Below are positions 8,066-17,197 of a stretch of 64,000 nt of DNA, piece after piece (the first letter of the stretch is position 1; each line of letters begins with the position of its first letter). This DNA comes from Bacteroidia bacterium (lineage in GTDB: Bacteria > Bacteroidota > Bacteroidia > Palsa-965). The position numbers were made by a program, and so were the translations under genes. Below the pieces are notes generated by a model. That model saw only the letters and a list, made by a program, of their open reading frames with translations, was not told where the DNA came from and did not search any database. The stretch is taken from assembly GCA_025454955.1 (NCBI GenBank), contig JALONL010000021.1:1-64000 (forward strand), written 5' to 3'.

Positions 8066-10174
8066 ATGAACAAACTCGTTTTCACCCTCTCGCTGGCGCT
8101 GGGCGTGGTTTCCGCATCTCAGGCCCAAACTTTTACAGGAACCGGCGGCGCCATTTCCGATAATCTCGATACCACTTACTTCCTCATTCCGGTAAGTGGT
8201 TTGTCGCCCGCCACTATAAACAACAGTTTCGGACTCGAACAGGTGTGTATGGATCTCACCCACACCAAAGACCGCGACCTCGATATTTACCTCGAATCGC
8301 CCGACGGAACCATTGTGGAACTAACCACCGACAACGGCGATCTCGACGACAACTACACCAATACCTGTTTCCGCTGGGATGTGCAAAACCTCATTATAAA
8401 TGGCTCAGCACCGTTTACCGGCTCGTTTAAACCCGAAGGCATTTTACCCCTCATAAACAACGGACAAAACGGAAACGGCACCTGGCGGCTGCGCGTGTAC
8501 GACGATAACAACACCGGAAACAACACCGGCACCATGCTGGGCTGGAGCCTTACATTCGGCAATACTCCGGCAGCCAATTTAAATTTTACCTCCTCCAATC
8601 TTCCCATCGTAGTTATCAATACCGGAAATCAGGTTATTCCCGACGATCCTAAACTTATGGTGGATATGGGTATTATCTGGAATGCAAATAATGCCCGCAA
8701 TTACATGACCGATCCGTTTAATCATTACAACGGAAAGGCAGGAATAGAAGTACGCGGATCAAGTTCGCAGATGTTTCCAAAAAAAGGTTTCGGACTCGAA
8801 TTGTGGGATGTGAACGGAAATGAAATTGATTCCTCCATACTTGGAATGCCCGAGGAAAGCGACTGGATTTTAAGTGCCAGCTATTCCGACAAATCGCTCA
8901 TGAACAATGTACTTTCCTATCACCTTGCCCGGCAGATGGGCTGGTACGCACCACGCACGGTGTATGTGGAACTGGTGATAGACGGGCAATATCAGGGTGT
9001 ATATGTGATGATGGAAAAAATAAAGCGCGATAATGACCGCGTGGATATTGCCAACCTGCAGGTAACCGATATTTCCGGCCCCGAACTCACCGGCGGGTAC
9101 ATTGTGAAAATTGACAAAAGCACCGGCAACGGCGGCGGTGGCTGGACATCGAACTACGCGCCCGAGTTGGCCACCAACGGACAAACTATTTTTTTCCAGT
9201 ATGAATATCCGTCTGATGTGGAAATAGTGCCGCAGCAGCAAGCCTACATACAGGCTTATATCGACAGTTTTGAAACGGCACTGGCCGGGCCAAACTTTGC
9301 CGATCCGCTTACGGGCTATGCAAAATACATTGATGTAAATTCGTTTATCGACTATTTCCTGCTCAACGAAATAAGCCGTAATGTGGACGGCTACCGGCTG
9401 AGTACTTATTTGTACAAGGAAAAAATTACGGCAGGAAATAAACTCTACATCGGCCCGGCATGGGATTACGATATTGCCTGGGGCAATGCCGACTATTGCA
9501 GCGGCAGCGACACTACCGGCTGGGCCTATCAGTTTGGCCAGGTGTGCAGCGGCGATTACTGGTTGGTGCCGTTCTGGTGGACACGGCTCATGCAGGATTC
9601 GTCTTTCCGCGATAGACTGCGCTGCCGCTGGGAAGAACTTAAAAACACCGCACTTAGCGAAACGTACCTGCACAACTGGTGCGATACCACGGCGGCGTGG
9701 CTCAACGAAGGGCAGCAGCGCAATTTCCAGCAGTGGCCCATTCTCGGCACCTATGTATGGCCCAATCCCTGGCCACAGCCCGTTACCTATCAGGGCGAAG
9801 TGAATGAACTTAAACAATGGATCACTGCCCGCCGCACCTGGATGAATGCCAATATGCCCGGCACACTGGCCGGCTGCACTCCGCTTTCGGTGCATACTCC
9901 GGCTGCGGCATCGGGCACCATGCTGGTTTATCCCAATCCATCCAGCGGAAACATCACAACCACATTTACCTTACCGCAGGCCGATGCCGTAATGATTACC
10001 ATTACCGACATTACCGGCCGCGAAGTAATGCAGCCGGTTTCGTTTAACGCACACACCGGCGAAAATACCTTGCCGGTAAACCTCACCCTGCTTGCTCCCG
10101 GAAATTACTTTATCCGCATCAGCGGTTCGCATACCTCGCTCAACACATCAGTCATCATTCACACACCGCAATGA
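8066..10174 (+). CDS. T9SS-secreted CotH-type protein kinase with P-domain (paralogue 1)
   Basis: A 702-residue secreted protein. Residues 1-20 are a signal peptide ending SQA. Residues ~25-165 form a proprotein-convertase P-domain (GLEQVCMDLTHTKDRDLDIYL, SPDGT, NNGQNGNGTWRL, LGWSLTFGN). Residues ~170-600 are a CotH kinase-like domain: IEVRGSSSQMFPKK, DWILSASYSDKSLMNN, MEKIKRDNDRVDIA, GGYIVKID, NEISRNVDGYR and the acidic GPAWDYDIAW block, which I take as the metal-binding site. The last ~80 residues are a T9SS type A sorting tail (VYPNPSSGN, DITGREV, PGNYFIRI). CotH proteins phosphorylate spore-coat proteins in Bacillus; the substrate here is unknown. The ATG at 8066 gives the signal peptide. 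Its stop overlaps the next gene by four bases. Confidence 0.88.
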   Translation: MNKLVFTLSLALGVVSASQAQTFTGTGGAISDNLDTTYFLIPVSGLSPATINNSFGLEQVCMDLTHTKDRDLDIYLESPDGTIVELTTDNGDLDDNYTNTCFRWDVQNLIINGSAPFTGSFKPEGILPLINNGQNGNGTWRLRVYDDNNTGNNTGTMLGWSLTFGNTPAANLNFTSSNLPIVVINTGNQVIPDDPKLMVDMGIIWNANNARNYMTDPFNHYNGKAGIEVRGSSSQMFPKKGFGLELWDVNGNEIDSSILGMPEESDWILSASYSDKSLMNNVLSYHLARQMGWYAPRTVYVELVIDGQYQGVYVMMEKIKRDNDRVDIANLQVTDISGPELTGGYIVKIDKSTGNGGGGWTSNYAPELATNGQTIFFQYEYPSDVEIVPQQQAYIQAYIDSFETALAGPNFADPLTGYAKYIDVNSFIDYFLLNEISRNVDGYRLSTYLYKEKITAGNKLYIGPAWDYDIAWGNADYCSGSDTTGWAYQFGQVCSGDYWLVPFWWTRLMQDSSFRDRLRCRWEELKNTALSETYLHNWCDTTAAWLNEGQQRNFQQWPILGTYVWPNPWPQPVTYQGEVNELKQWITARRTWMNANMPGTLAGCTPLSVHTPAAASGTMLVYPNPSSGNITTTFTLPQADAVMITITDITGREVMQPVSFNAHTGENTLPVNLTLLAPGNYFIRISGSHTSLNTSVIIHTPQ

Positions 10175-12237
10175 AAAAACTACTGATTTCCGGCCTTGCG
10201 CTGCTCACCCTGGCCGGTAGCCTTCAGGCACAGACATTTACTGATACACTCAACCAAACCATTAACGACTACGCCACCACCGACTATACGCTTTCTGTTT
10301 CGGGGCTTTCGCCCTCGACAATAGATACAACAGGTTTCGGGCTTGAAACGGTGTGTATTGATCTCACGCATACGTGGAACGCCGATCTCGAAATTTACAT
10401 CATCGCACCCGACGGAACATCGGGCATGCTCGTAGCCGGGCAGGGCGGATCGGATGATAATTACACCAACACCTGTTTCAATGTGTTTGTGACGAATACC
10501 ATTACGCAGTCGTTTGCACCGTTTACCGGCACGTTTAAGCCAATGGGGCAAATGGGCCGCGTAAACAACGGACAAAACGGAAACGGCACCTGGACACTCC
10601 GCATCACCGACACTTATCCGGCCGACGATGGTGTGCTGCTGGGCTGGAGCATCACTTTCGGCAACAATCCGGCTACCTACATTCCTTTTGTTTCGTCTAA
10701 TTTGCCCATTGTGGTTATCAACACCAACAACCAGCCCATTGGGGATGAGCCGAAAATCATGGCCGATATGGGTGTAATCTGGAACGGAACTGCCCGCAAT
10801 TACCTGGCCGATCCATTCAATCATTACAACGGAAAAATCGGCATCGAACTGCGTGGAGCCAGTTCGCAGGGGATGCCCAAAAAATCATACGGTCTCGAAC
10901 TTTGGGATGTAAACGGCAACGACATCGACTCGGCCATGCTGGGAATGCCCAAGGAAAGCGACTGGATTCTTTCGGCCAGCTACGCCGATAAATCGCTGCT
11001 GAACAACGCGCTTGCCTATCAGCTGGCGCGCGATATGGGCTGGTATGCGCCACGCACGCAGCATGTGGAGCTGGTGCTCAACGGCGAGTATGTGGGCACG
11101 TATGTGTTCACCGAAAAAATAAAGCGCGACAACGACCGCGTGGATATTGCCAAACTTCAGGTTACCGACATCTCCGGCGATGAACTCACCGGCGGTTACA
11201 TCATCAAAGTCGATCGGCCAAATTCGCCGGGCTGGGTGAGCAATTATCCCGCCTCTTCGGGCGGGCAGGTGTTTCTGCAATATGTGTATCCCGACGGCAA
11301 CGATATTGTGCCGCAACAGCAGGCTTACATCGAGAGCTATGTGGATAGTTTTGAAACCGCTCTCAACAGTCCCGGTTTCGCCAATCCCGTTACCGGTTAT
11401 GCCCGCTACATCGATGTGAATTCTTTTGTCGATTACTTTATTCTCAACGAATACAGCAAGAATGTGGATGGATATCGGCTTTCCACATTTCTGTACAAGA
11501 AGAAAGATTCCGACGGCGGCAAACTCTTCATCGGCCCGGCGTGGGATTACGATCTGGCCTGGCTCAACGCCGATTATTGTGATGCATTTCTGGTAAACGG
11601 CTGGGCCTACAACACCAGCCTCGTTTGTCCGGGAGGCGAAGAAGTTCCCTTCTGGTGGGCCCGTCTGGTGCAGGATACGGCGTTTACCAACAAGGTGCAA
11701 TGCCGCTGGCAGGAATTGAGGCAAACCATACTCAGCCAGCAGTCGCTCTACAATTACTGCGACTCGATGGCGCTGTACCTGAACGAAAGCCAGCAGCGCA
11801 ACTTTTTGGTGTGGCCCATTCTCGGCTCTTACGTATGGCCAAATCCATCGCCCATTCCGGCCGATTATGCCGGCGAAATTACCGAACTCAAATCCTGGAT
11901 CCAGCAGCGCGGCATCTGGCTCGACAACAACCTTCCGGGCAATCCTAACTGCATCCTCACGGGCATGAACGAGAATGCCGCGCCGCTTGCCGGTGTGTTC
12001 CCCAATCCGTTTACACAAACGCTTGGCTTTACGCTGGGCCTCACGCCTGCGGAACCTCTACAAATTCAACTCGTTAATACATTGGGACAAACGGTATATA
12101 CCACCACGCTTTCCCCGCAGGTATCGGGAAGCCAGTATGCGTTTACCGTGCCTGCCGAATTGAGCGGCGGAATTTACCTGCTGCACATTTCATCGGAAAA
12201 CAAAACCTGGACACAGCAGGTGGTGAAGGGGCAATAA
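10171..12237 (+). CDS. T9SS-secreted CotH-type protein kinase with P-domain (paralogue 2)
   Basis: A 688-residue close relative of the gene before it, with the same order: signal peptide (MKKLLISGLALLTLAGSLQA), P-domain (~20-165), CotH domain (~170-590; IELRGASSQGMPKKSYGLE, DWILSASYADKSLLNN, GPAWDYDLAW) and T9SS tail (VFPNPFTQTL, LVNTLGQTVY, GGIYLLHI). It starts inside the stop codon of paralogue 1 (ATGA), so the two are almost certainly one operon with coupled translation. The linker KVDRPNSPGW replaces the Gly-rich loop of paralogue 1 near the lysine that follows GGYI. A strong terminator follows 23 bases after the stop. Confidence 0.88.
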   Translation: MKKLLISGLALLTLAGSLQAQTFTDTLNQTINDYATTDYTLSVSGLSPSTIDTTGFGLETVCIDLTHTWNADLEIYIIAPDGTSGMLVAGQGGSDDNYTNTCFNVFVTNTITQSFAPFTGTFKPMGQMGRVNNGQNGNGTWTLRITDTYPADDGVLLGWSITFGNNPATYIPFVSSNLPIVVINTNNQPIGDEPKIMADMGVIWNGTARNYLADPFNHYNGKIGIELRGASSQGMPKKSYGLELWDVNGNDIDSAMLGMPKESDWILSASYADKSLLNNALAYQLARDMGWYAPRTQHVELVLNGEYVGTYVFTEKIKRDNDRVDIAKLQVTDISGDELTGGYIIKVDRPNSPGWVSNYPASSGGQVFLQYVYPDGNDIVPQQQAYIESYVDSFETALNSPGFANPVTGYARYIDVNSFVDYFILNEYSKNVDGYRLSTFLYKKKDSDGGKLFIGPAWDYDLAWLNADYCDAFLVNGWAYNTSLVCPGGEEVPFWWARLVQDTAFTNKVQCRWQELRQTILSQQSLYNYCDSMALYLNESQQRNFLVWPILGSYVWPNPSPIPADYAGEITELKSWIQQRGIWLDNNLPGNPNCILTGMNENAAPLAGVFPNPFTQTLGFTLGLTPAEPLQIQLVNTLGQTVYTTTLSPQVSGSQYAFTVPAELSGGIYLLHISSENKTWTQQVVKGQ

Positions 12238-12260
12238 ATTCCCTTAAAATATTACGCATA

Positions 12261-12291
12261 AAAAAGGACGGTGATGAGCCGTCCTTTTTTT
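12261..12291. terminator. Bidirectional terminator between convergent CotH and propeller genes
   Basis: AAAAAGGACGG-TGATGAG-CCGTCCTTTTTTT forms a stem with A-tract on one side and T-tract on the other, so it can terminate both the rightward CotH operon and the leftward propeller gene. Confidence 0.85.
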
Positions 12292-12306
12292 GTGCCGATA
12301 AATAAA

Positions 12307-14967
12307 TTATTGCACCACAAACTGCTTCACGCCCACGTAATTATTGCCCGAAATACGAGCGGCATACTGCCCGGGAGCAAGTACAAGGTTTAAATCATAA
12401 CGCGTATCACCATTCAGTTGTTGCGAACTAACCGTGCGGCCCATTACATCGATAATATCGAGAGTGAGGGTCTTGTTGTTCAGCGTTTCGGGAAGCTGAA
12501 TGGTAAATGCGCCGTTGTTGAGCGAAGGAAACAACTCGGGCGATGCCACAGTTACCGGAGCGGCCGAAGTAAATCCGCTGAGCGGCGCAGCCCAGATGCC
12601 GCGGCCAAATGTGCTGAGGTAAATGGTATTGGTGCTGGGATCAATTTCAATATCGCTGGTAATTACGTTGGGCAGGCCGGTGCTTTCGTTTTGCCATTGC
12701 GTGGCGTTGGGCATCAGGGTATATACGCCGATGTCGGTGGCGATAATCATTTTGCCGCCGGTGGTGGGAACGTGTTTGATGCAGTTTACCGGAATGTTGG
12801 GCAGGTTGTAGCTCACGTTGGTCCAGCTTGCGCCTCCGTCGGTGCTTCTGAATACTTTGTTTCCGGCACTGAAACCGGCAAAACAGGCATACACAATGCT
12901 GCTGTTGTTTTCGTCAAACTCAAGCCCGGTGCAGTACAGCGAATCGGGCAGGCCGGTAATGGTTGTCCATATACCGCCGTTGTTGGTGGTAATGTAATAT
13001 GCCGATGGAATGGCGTATTCGTAGCGCACCCGTGTAGAGACAATTACAGTTTGTGCATTACTGTTTGAAGCGGCAATGGCCGAAATCTCGGGCGTATAAA
13101 ACTGCTGCGGGAAAGTAGAAATCTGTGTCCACGAATTTCCAAAATCGGTGCTCATTGCCACATCGCGGAAACCAATGTAAACGGTGCCTGCCGCGTTTTG
13201 GGTAATTGGTGTAACCCATTCGCCGCTGCCATTTAAGGTAAGAAAAATACCATTGAAATTTTGCCCGTCGTAAGTCACATCAAAATTGCCAAACTGCGAC
13301 GAGGCAAAAAACGTGGAGCTTTGTGTAGGATGCATCAGGTTGTCCATCCCGTCGCCGCCGTAAACTGTTGACCAGTTTGCACCGTCGTAATAGAAAGTGG
13401 CATTGTCCTGTGCGCCGGCCACCACCGAAACAGTTCCGTTTCGCGGAGCCGAGAGGCGATAGAACGAAGTGGTTTGTGTGCCGTTGCTGATGTTTGTCCA
13501 CTGCGTGGGCCAGGGCACACCGTTGTTGGCATCCACCCAGGTGCTCATAAGAATATTGGAAGTGCGGTAAAGTCCGCCATCGTTGCAGCAGAAAATATTT
13601 CCGGTAAGCGATTGCCGGGCGAGGAAGTGAACATCTGCGTGTACAGTGGGGCCGTAAAATGTAGTCCAGTGACTTACCGGATTGAAATTTACACCCCCGT
13701 CAACCGAGCCCCAGAGGTTTACTCCGCCGGTGTAAAGAATATCGGCATTGGTAGGATGAATGAGCAGTGCAAGATCGTAGGTGCCCTGTCCGCCCTGTCC
13801 GGTTCCTTCGCCCCCTTCGAGAATGTTGAGCAGCGGGGGTAAAAAAGTCCAGGTACTTCCGGCATTTACCGATTTGTACATTCCATAAAAGCCGCGATAC
13901 TGATCAACGGCAAGTGCATACACGCGGTTGTTGTCTGAAGGAGCAATGGCCAGTTTGATGCGCTGTACCAATCCTGTGGCCGGTATGCCCGTGTTGAGCA
14001 TGTTCCACGTCACTCCAAAATCAGTCGATTTATAAATGGCCGCAGTGCCGATGTTTGAAAAGCTGAGCCATCCGGTGGCTGCATACACTACGTTGGGTTG
14101 TGATGGATCGGCAATAAGATCCCAGAAGAGCGAATCAGATTGTGTGCTCCATGTGGTGCCACCGTCGGTGCTGCGAAACATGCCGCTTACGCCGCAGGCC
14201 AGCAGCGTATTGGTGTTGGAAGGATGTACTAATATTTTGCAAATGAGCGAAGCATCGCCATCGGTAAGCTGGTAGGTGAGTCCGGTGGGCTGCCAGGTAA
14301 TGCCGCCGTCGGTGGTTTTGTACACGCCAATGCCGTAGTGGCTGTGTCGTTTGCGGCCGTAAACGAGGTTGCCAAAATCAATGTAGGCATAGTCGCTTAC
14401 CGAAATGTACATGGTGTTCGGGTTCTGCGGGTCAATGGCAATATCGCTGATGCGGGTTATGGGAAGATTGTCGGTGAGCGGTGTCCAGGTTACGCCGTTA
14501 TCGGTGGTTTTCCACACACCGCCCTGCGCCACACCCACAAAGTAGGTGTTTGCATTGGTGGGATGAAAGGCAATGCAGTTGATACGGCCGATGCCGTTTT
14601 CCATGTAGCCTGTGTTGTTTTGCGGCACCGCATCGGGCCCGAAGGGATACCAGCCTGTGCTGCTGAACCTTGCCGTTTGTGCAGCCTGCTTTTGTGCAGC
14701 GGCTTCGGTAACGGCGGCAATGTATGCCGCAGGATCTCCCGGTTCGCCGTTGGCATTCAGATGCAATTGCTCATCGGCCATCCAGCGGGCGTGTGCTTTC
14801 CAGTGTTTGGCTGTTTTCAGATCGGTGCTGTCTTTCCAGGCATTGTATTGCCGCTGCTGCTCGTTAAACGAACGTGCATCGCCCGGATTTTTTACGGTAA
14901 AGGGTTGTTGTGCAAGCAATGCAGTTGCAGGCAATAACAATGAAAGTGCAAGGAGAATGCGTTTCAT
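12307..14967 (-). CDS. T9SS-secreted Asp-box (sortilin/VPS10-like) beta-propeller protein
   Basis: An 886-residue secreted protein with signal peptide MKRILLALSLLLPATALLAQ. The body is a large beta-propeller built on Asp-box repeats of the S/T-x-D-x-G-x-T-W kind: at least nine can be read (TTDNGVTW, TTDGGITW, STDGGTTW, STDFGVTW, SVNAGSTW, STDFGNSW, STDGGASW and weaker ones). Such propellers occur in sialidases, sortilins and plant photosystem factors, but no catalytic set of a sialidase is obvious, so a binding or surface role is more likely. The C-terminus is a T9SS type A tail (LFPSLNNGAF, DVMGRTV, PGQYAARIS). The long upstream in-frame extension to 15156 is rejected since it overlaps the next gene and hides the signal peptide. 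Confidence 0.85.
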   Translation of the reverse strand: MKRILLALSLLLPATALLAQQPFTVKNPGDARSFNEQQRQYNAWKDSTDLKTAKHWKAHARWMADEQLHLNANGEPGDPAAYIAAVTEAAAQKQAAQTARFSSTGWYPFGPDAVPQNNTGYMENGIGRINCIAFHPTNANTYFVGVAQGGVWKTTDNGVTWTPLTDNLPITRISDIAIDPQNPNTMYISVSDYAYIDFGNLVYGRKRHSHYGIGVYKTTDGGITWQPTGLTYQLTDGDASLICKILVHPSNTNTLLACGVSGMFRSTDGGTTWSTQSDSLFWDLIADPSQPNVVYAATGWLSFSNIGTAAIYKSTDFGVTWNMLNTGIPATGLVQRIKLAIAPSDNNRVYALAVDQYRGFYGMYKSVNAGSTWTFLPPLLNILEGGEGTGQGGQGTYDLALLIHPTNADILYTGGVNLWGSVDGGVNFNPVSHWTTFYGPTVHADVHFLARQSLTGNIFCCNDGGLYRTSNILMSTWVDANNGVPWPTQWTNISNGTQTTSFYRLSAPRNGTVSVVAGAQDNATFYYDGANWSTVYGGDGMDNLMHPTQSSTFFASSQFGNFDVTYDGQNFNGIFLTLNGSGEWVTPITQNAAGTVYIGFRDVAMSTDFGNSWTQISTFPQQFYTPEISAIAASNSNAQTVIVSTRVRYEYAIPSAYYITTNNGGIWTTITGLPDSLYCTGLEFDENNSSIVYACFAGFSAGNKVFRSTDGGASWTNVSYNLPNIPVNCIKHVPTTGGKMIIATDIGVYTLMPNATQWQNESTGLPNVITSDIEIDPSTNTIYLSTFGRGIWAAPLSGFTSAAPVTVASPELFPSLNNGAFTIQLPETLNNKTLTLDIIDVMGRTVSSQQLNGDTRYDLNLVLAPGQYAARISGNNYVGVKQFVVQ

Positions 14968-15054
14968 GGGAAGGAAAGATGTAAAAACGTTTGGGAGATG
15001 TATGGATGAAATTAACAAAAATTGCCCGAAAATCAATTTACACCGGTATAATAT

Positions 15055-15062
15055 TATCTTTA
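15055..15062 (+). promoter_or_regulatory. Possible -7 box of the third CotH gene
   Basis: TATCTTTA, one mismatch to TAnnTTTG, lies 34 bases before the ATG at 15097, in the short divergent spacer to the propeller gene. No well-spaced -33 TTG is seen. Confidence 0.35.
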
Positions 15063-15096
15063 CAATGCTCATCACAACCATCATCATCCTGTTCCC

Positions 15097-17196
15097 ATGA
15101 AACATCTTTTCGTTTTTCTTCCCGCACTGATTTCGGTAAATTTTCTTTCTGCACAAACCTACAATGGTGCAGTAGGTGCAATTAATGATTTGGTGGCAAA
15201 TAATTTCACCTGCACCGTATCGGGACTTTCACCGGCCACTATTGATACCTCTGCCTTCGGCCTCGAAACAGTTTGTATCAACCTCACGCATACCTACGAC
15301 AGCGATTTGCTTATCGAACTGCTTTCGCCCGATGGAACCACCATTACTTTGGTGCGCGAACAGGGCGGAGGTGGCGATGATTTCACCAATACCTGTTTTA
15401 ACGAAACCGCTCCGGCAAGTATCACCACAGGTGCTCCGCCATTTACCGGCAATTTCACCCCGCAGGGCTTCATGGGGCGGCTAAACAACGGACAAAACGG
15501 CAACGGAACATGGACACTTCGCATCACCGATTTGTATGGTGGTGATACGGGCAATTTAATTGGCTGGACACTTGCCTTCGGAACCAACCCGGCCAGTAAT
15601 GTGGGCTTTACTTCGTCCAATCTTCCCATAGTGGTGCTCAACACCAATAATCAGAACATTCCGCAAGGTCCCAAAATTATGGCCGATATGGGCATTATAT
15701 ACAACGGCCCCAATGTGCGCAACTACCTGAACGATCCGTATAATAACTACAACGGCAAAATAGGAATTGATATCCGCGGCAACTATTCGGCCATACTTCC
15801 TCAAAAACCTTACGGTGTTGAAACGCGCGATGTAAACGGCAATTCCATAAACGTTTCCCTGCTGGGAATGCCCGCCGAAAACGACTGGGCGCTGCTGGCC
15901 AACTACAACGACAAATCGTTTATGCGCAATTTGCTGGCCTTCGATATTTTCGACAAAACAGGCCACTATGCCCCGCGGGCAAAATTGGTGGAAGTGGTGC
16001 TCAACGGCGATTATCAGGGCGTTTACCTGCTTTGCGAAACCATTAAGCGCGATGCAAACCGCGTGGACATTGCCCGCCTCGATCCTGTCGAAACCACCTG
16101 GCCCGATGTATCAGGCGGCTACATGCTGAAAATAGATTACTGGGACAATGCCAACTCCTGGCAGCTGAACTATGCACCAATAGGCCATCCGAATATGGAT
16201 ATACACATGGTATATGTATATCCCGATCCCGACGATCTTGTGCCGCAGCAGCAAACCTATATTCAGAACTTTGTAAACGACTACGAAACCGCACTCTACG
16301 GTACTGCATTTGCCGACACGGCCATCGGCTACCGGAAATACATCAGTGTGCGTTCGTTTATGGATTACTGGATTGTAAACGAGCTTTCGCGCAATGTGGA
16401 CGGGCACAAGAAAAGCTGTCATTATTACAAGGAAAAGGATAACGCCAACGGTACTATCGGCAAAATGAAAGCCGGGCCGGTGTGGGATTTCGACTGGGCC
16501 TGGAAAAACATTCCCGGCTGTGTAAATTCTGAAATGACCGACGGCTCGGGCTGGTCGTATCTGGTAAACGACTGTTCGCCCGATGTAAATTCGCCCGCCT
16601 GGTATGTGCGTTTGCTGCAGGACAGCAACTTTGCCAATCAGCTTCATTGCCGCTGGTTCGAACTTCGCGCCACAGTTTTAGATACCACCTATTTGTTCAA
16701 CTATATGGATTCGGTGGTTACGCTCGTAAACGAAGCACAGCAGCGACACTACGATTATTGGGGCCACATGGGCCAGGCCACCGGCGCACCCGAAGTGGAT
16801 CCTCCGGCACAGTCGTATCAGGAAGAGGTTGACAGGCTCAAGCAGTTCATCCGCCTGCGTCTGGCTTTTCTCGATGCCAATATGCCCGGCAACATGAACG
16901 GTTGCAACCTTACTTCGGTGCATACACAGCCTGCTTATCAGCCTGCCGTATCGGCATGGCCCAATCCGTTTACCGGAATGCTCAATGTGCAGTTGCAGCT
17001 TGCGCAGCAAACCACCGTGCAGGTAAGTGTTACCGATATGGCCGGCCGTACCGTGCTTTCGGGCACCCCGCAGCAGTTGGGCGCAGGCACGCAGCAGTTG
17101 GGCATGGATGCAAGTGTGTTGCCCGCAGGCGTGTATCTGCTTCATGTGCAGGCAGGCGAAAGCGTGCAGGTGCTGCGTGTGGTGAAGGGTGAGTGA
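15097..17196 (+). CDS. T9SS-secreted CotH-type protein kinase with P-domain (paralogue 3)
   Basis: A 699-residue protein with the same plan as the two CotH genes to its left but more diverged. It has a signal peptide (ending NFLSA), a P-domain (~22-165; GLETVCINLTHTYDSDLLIEL, NNGQNGNGTWTLRI), and a CotH domain (~170-595). Within the CotH domain the RGSSSQ block of the others is RGNYSA, and the acidic block reads AGPVWDFDWAW. A T9SS tail follows (AWPNPFTGML, DMAGRTV, PAGVYLLHV). It is divergent from the propeller gene and separated by it from the other two. This placement suggests duplication then rearrangement, and a shared surface task with the propeller protein; both are inference. Its stop is one base from the stop of the next, convergent gene. 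Confidence 0.88.
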   Translation: MKHLFVFLPALISVNFLSAQTYNGAVGAINDLVANNFTCTVSGLSPATIDTSAFGLETVCINLTHTYDSDLLIELLSPDGTTITLVREQGGGGDDFTNTCFNETAPASITTGAPPFTGNFTPQGFMGRLNNGQNGNGTWTLRITDLYGGDTGNLIGWTLAFGTNPASNVGFTSSNLPIVVLNTNNQNIPQGPKIMADMGIIYNGPNVRNYLNDPYNNYNGKIGIDIRGNYSAILPQKPYGVETRDVNGNSINVSLLGMPAENDWALLANYNDKSFMRNLLAFDIFDKTGHYAPRAKLVEVVLNGDYQGVYLLCETIKRDANRVDIARLDPVETTWPDVSGGYMLKIDYWDNANSWQLNYAPIGHPNMDIHMVYVYPDPDDLVPQQQTYIQNFVNDYETALYGTAFADTAIGYRKYISVRSFMDYWIVNELSRNVDGHKKSCHYYKEKDNANGTIGKMKAGPVWDFDWAWKNIPGCVNSEMTDGSGWSYLVNDCSPDVNSPAWYVRLLQDSNFANQLHCRWFELRATVLDTTYLFNYMDSVVTLVNEAQQRHYDYWGHMGQATGAPEVDPPAQSYQEEVDRLKQFIRLRLAFLDANMPGNMNGCNLTSVHTQPAYQPAVSAWPNPFTGMLNVQLQLAQQTTVQVSVTDMAGRTVLSGTPQQLGAGTQQLGMDASVLPAGVYLLHVQAGESVQVLRVVKGE

Positions 17197-17197
17197 G

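Noticed and set aside
12307-14967. Sialidase
   Set aside because: Asp-boxes are present, but the arginine triad and nucleophile Tyr pattern of sialidases were not seen; propeller only.
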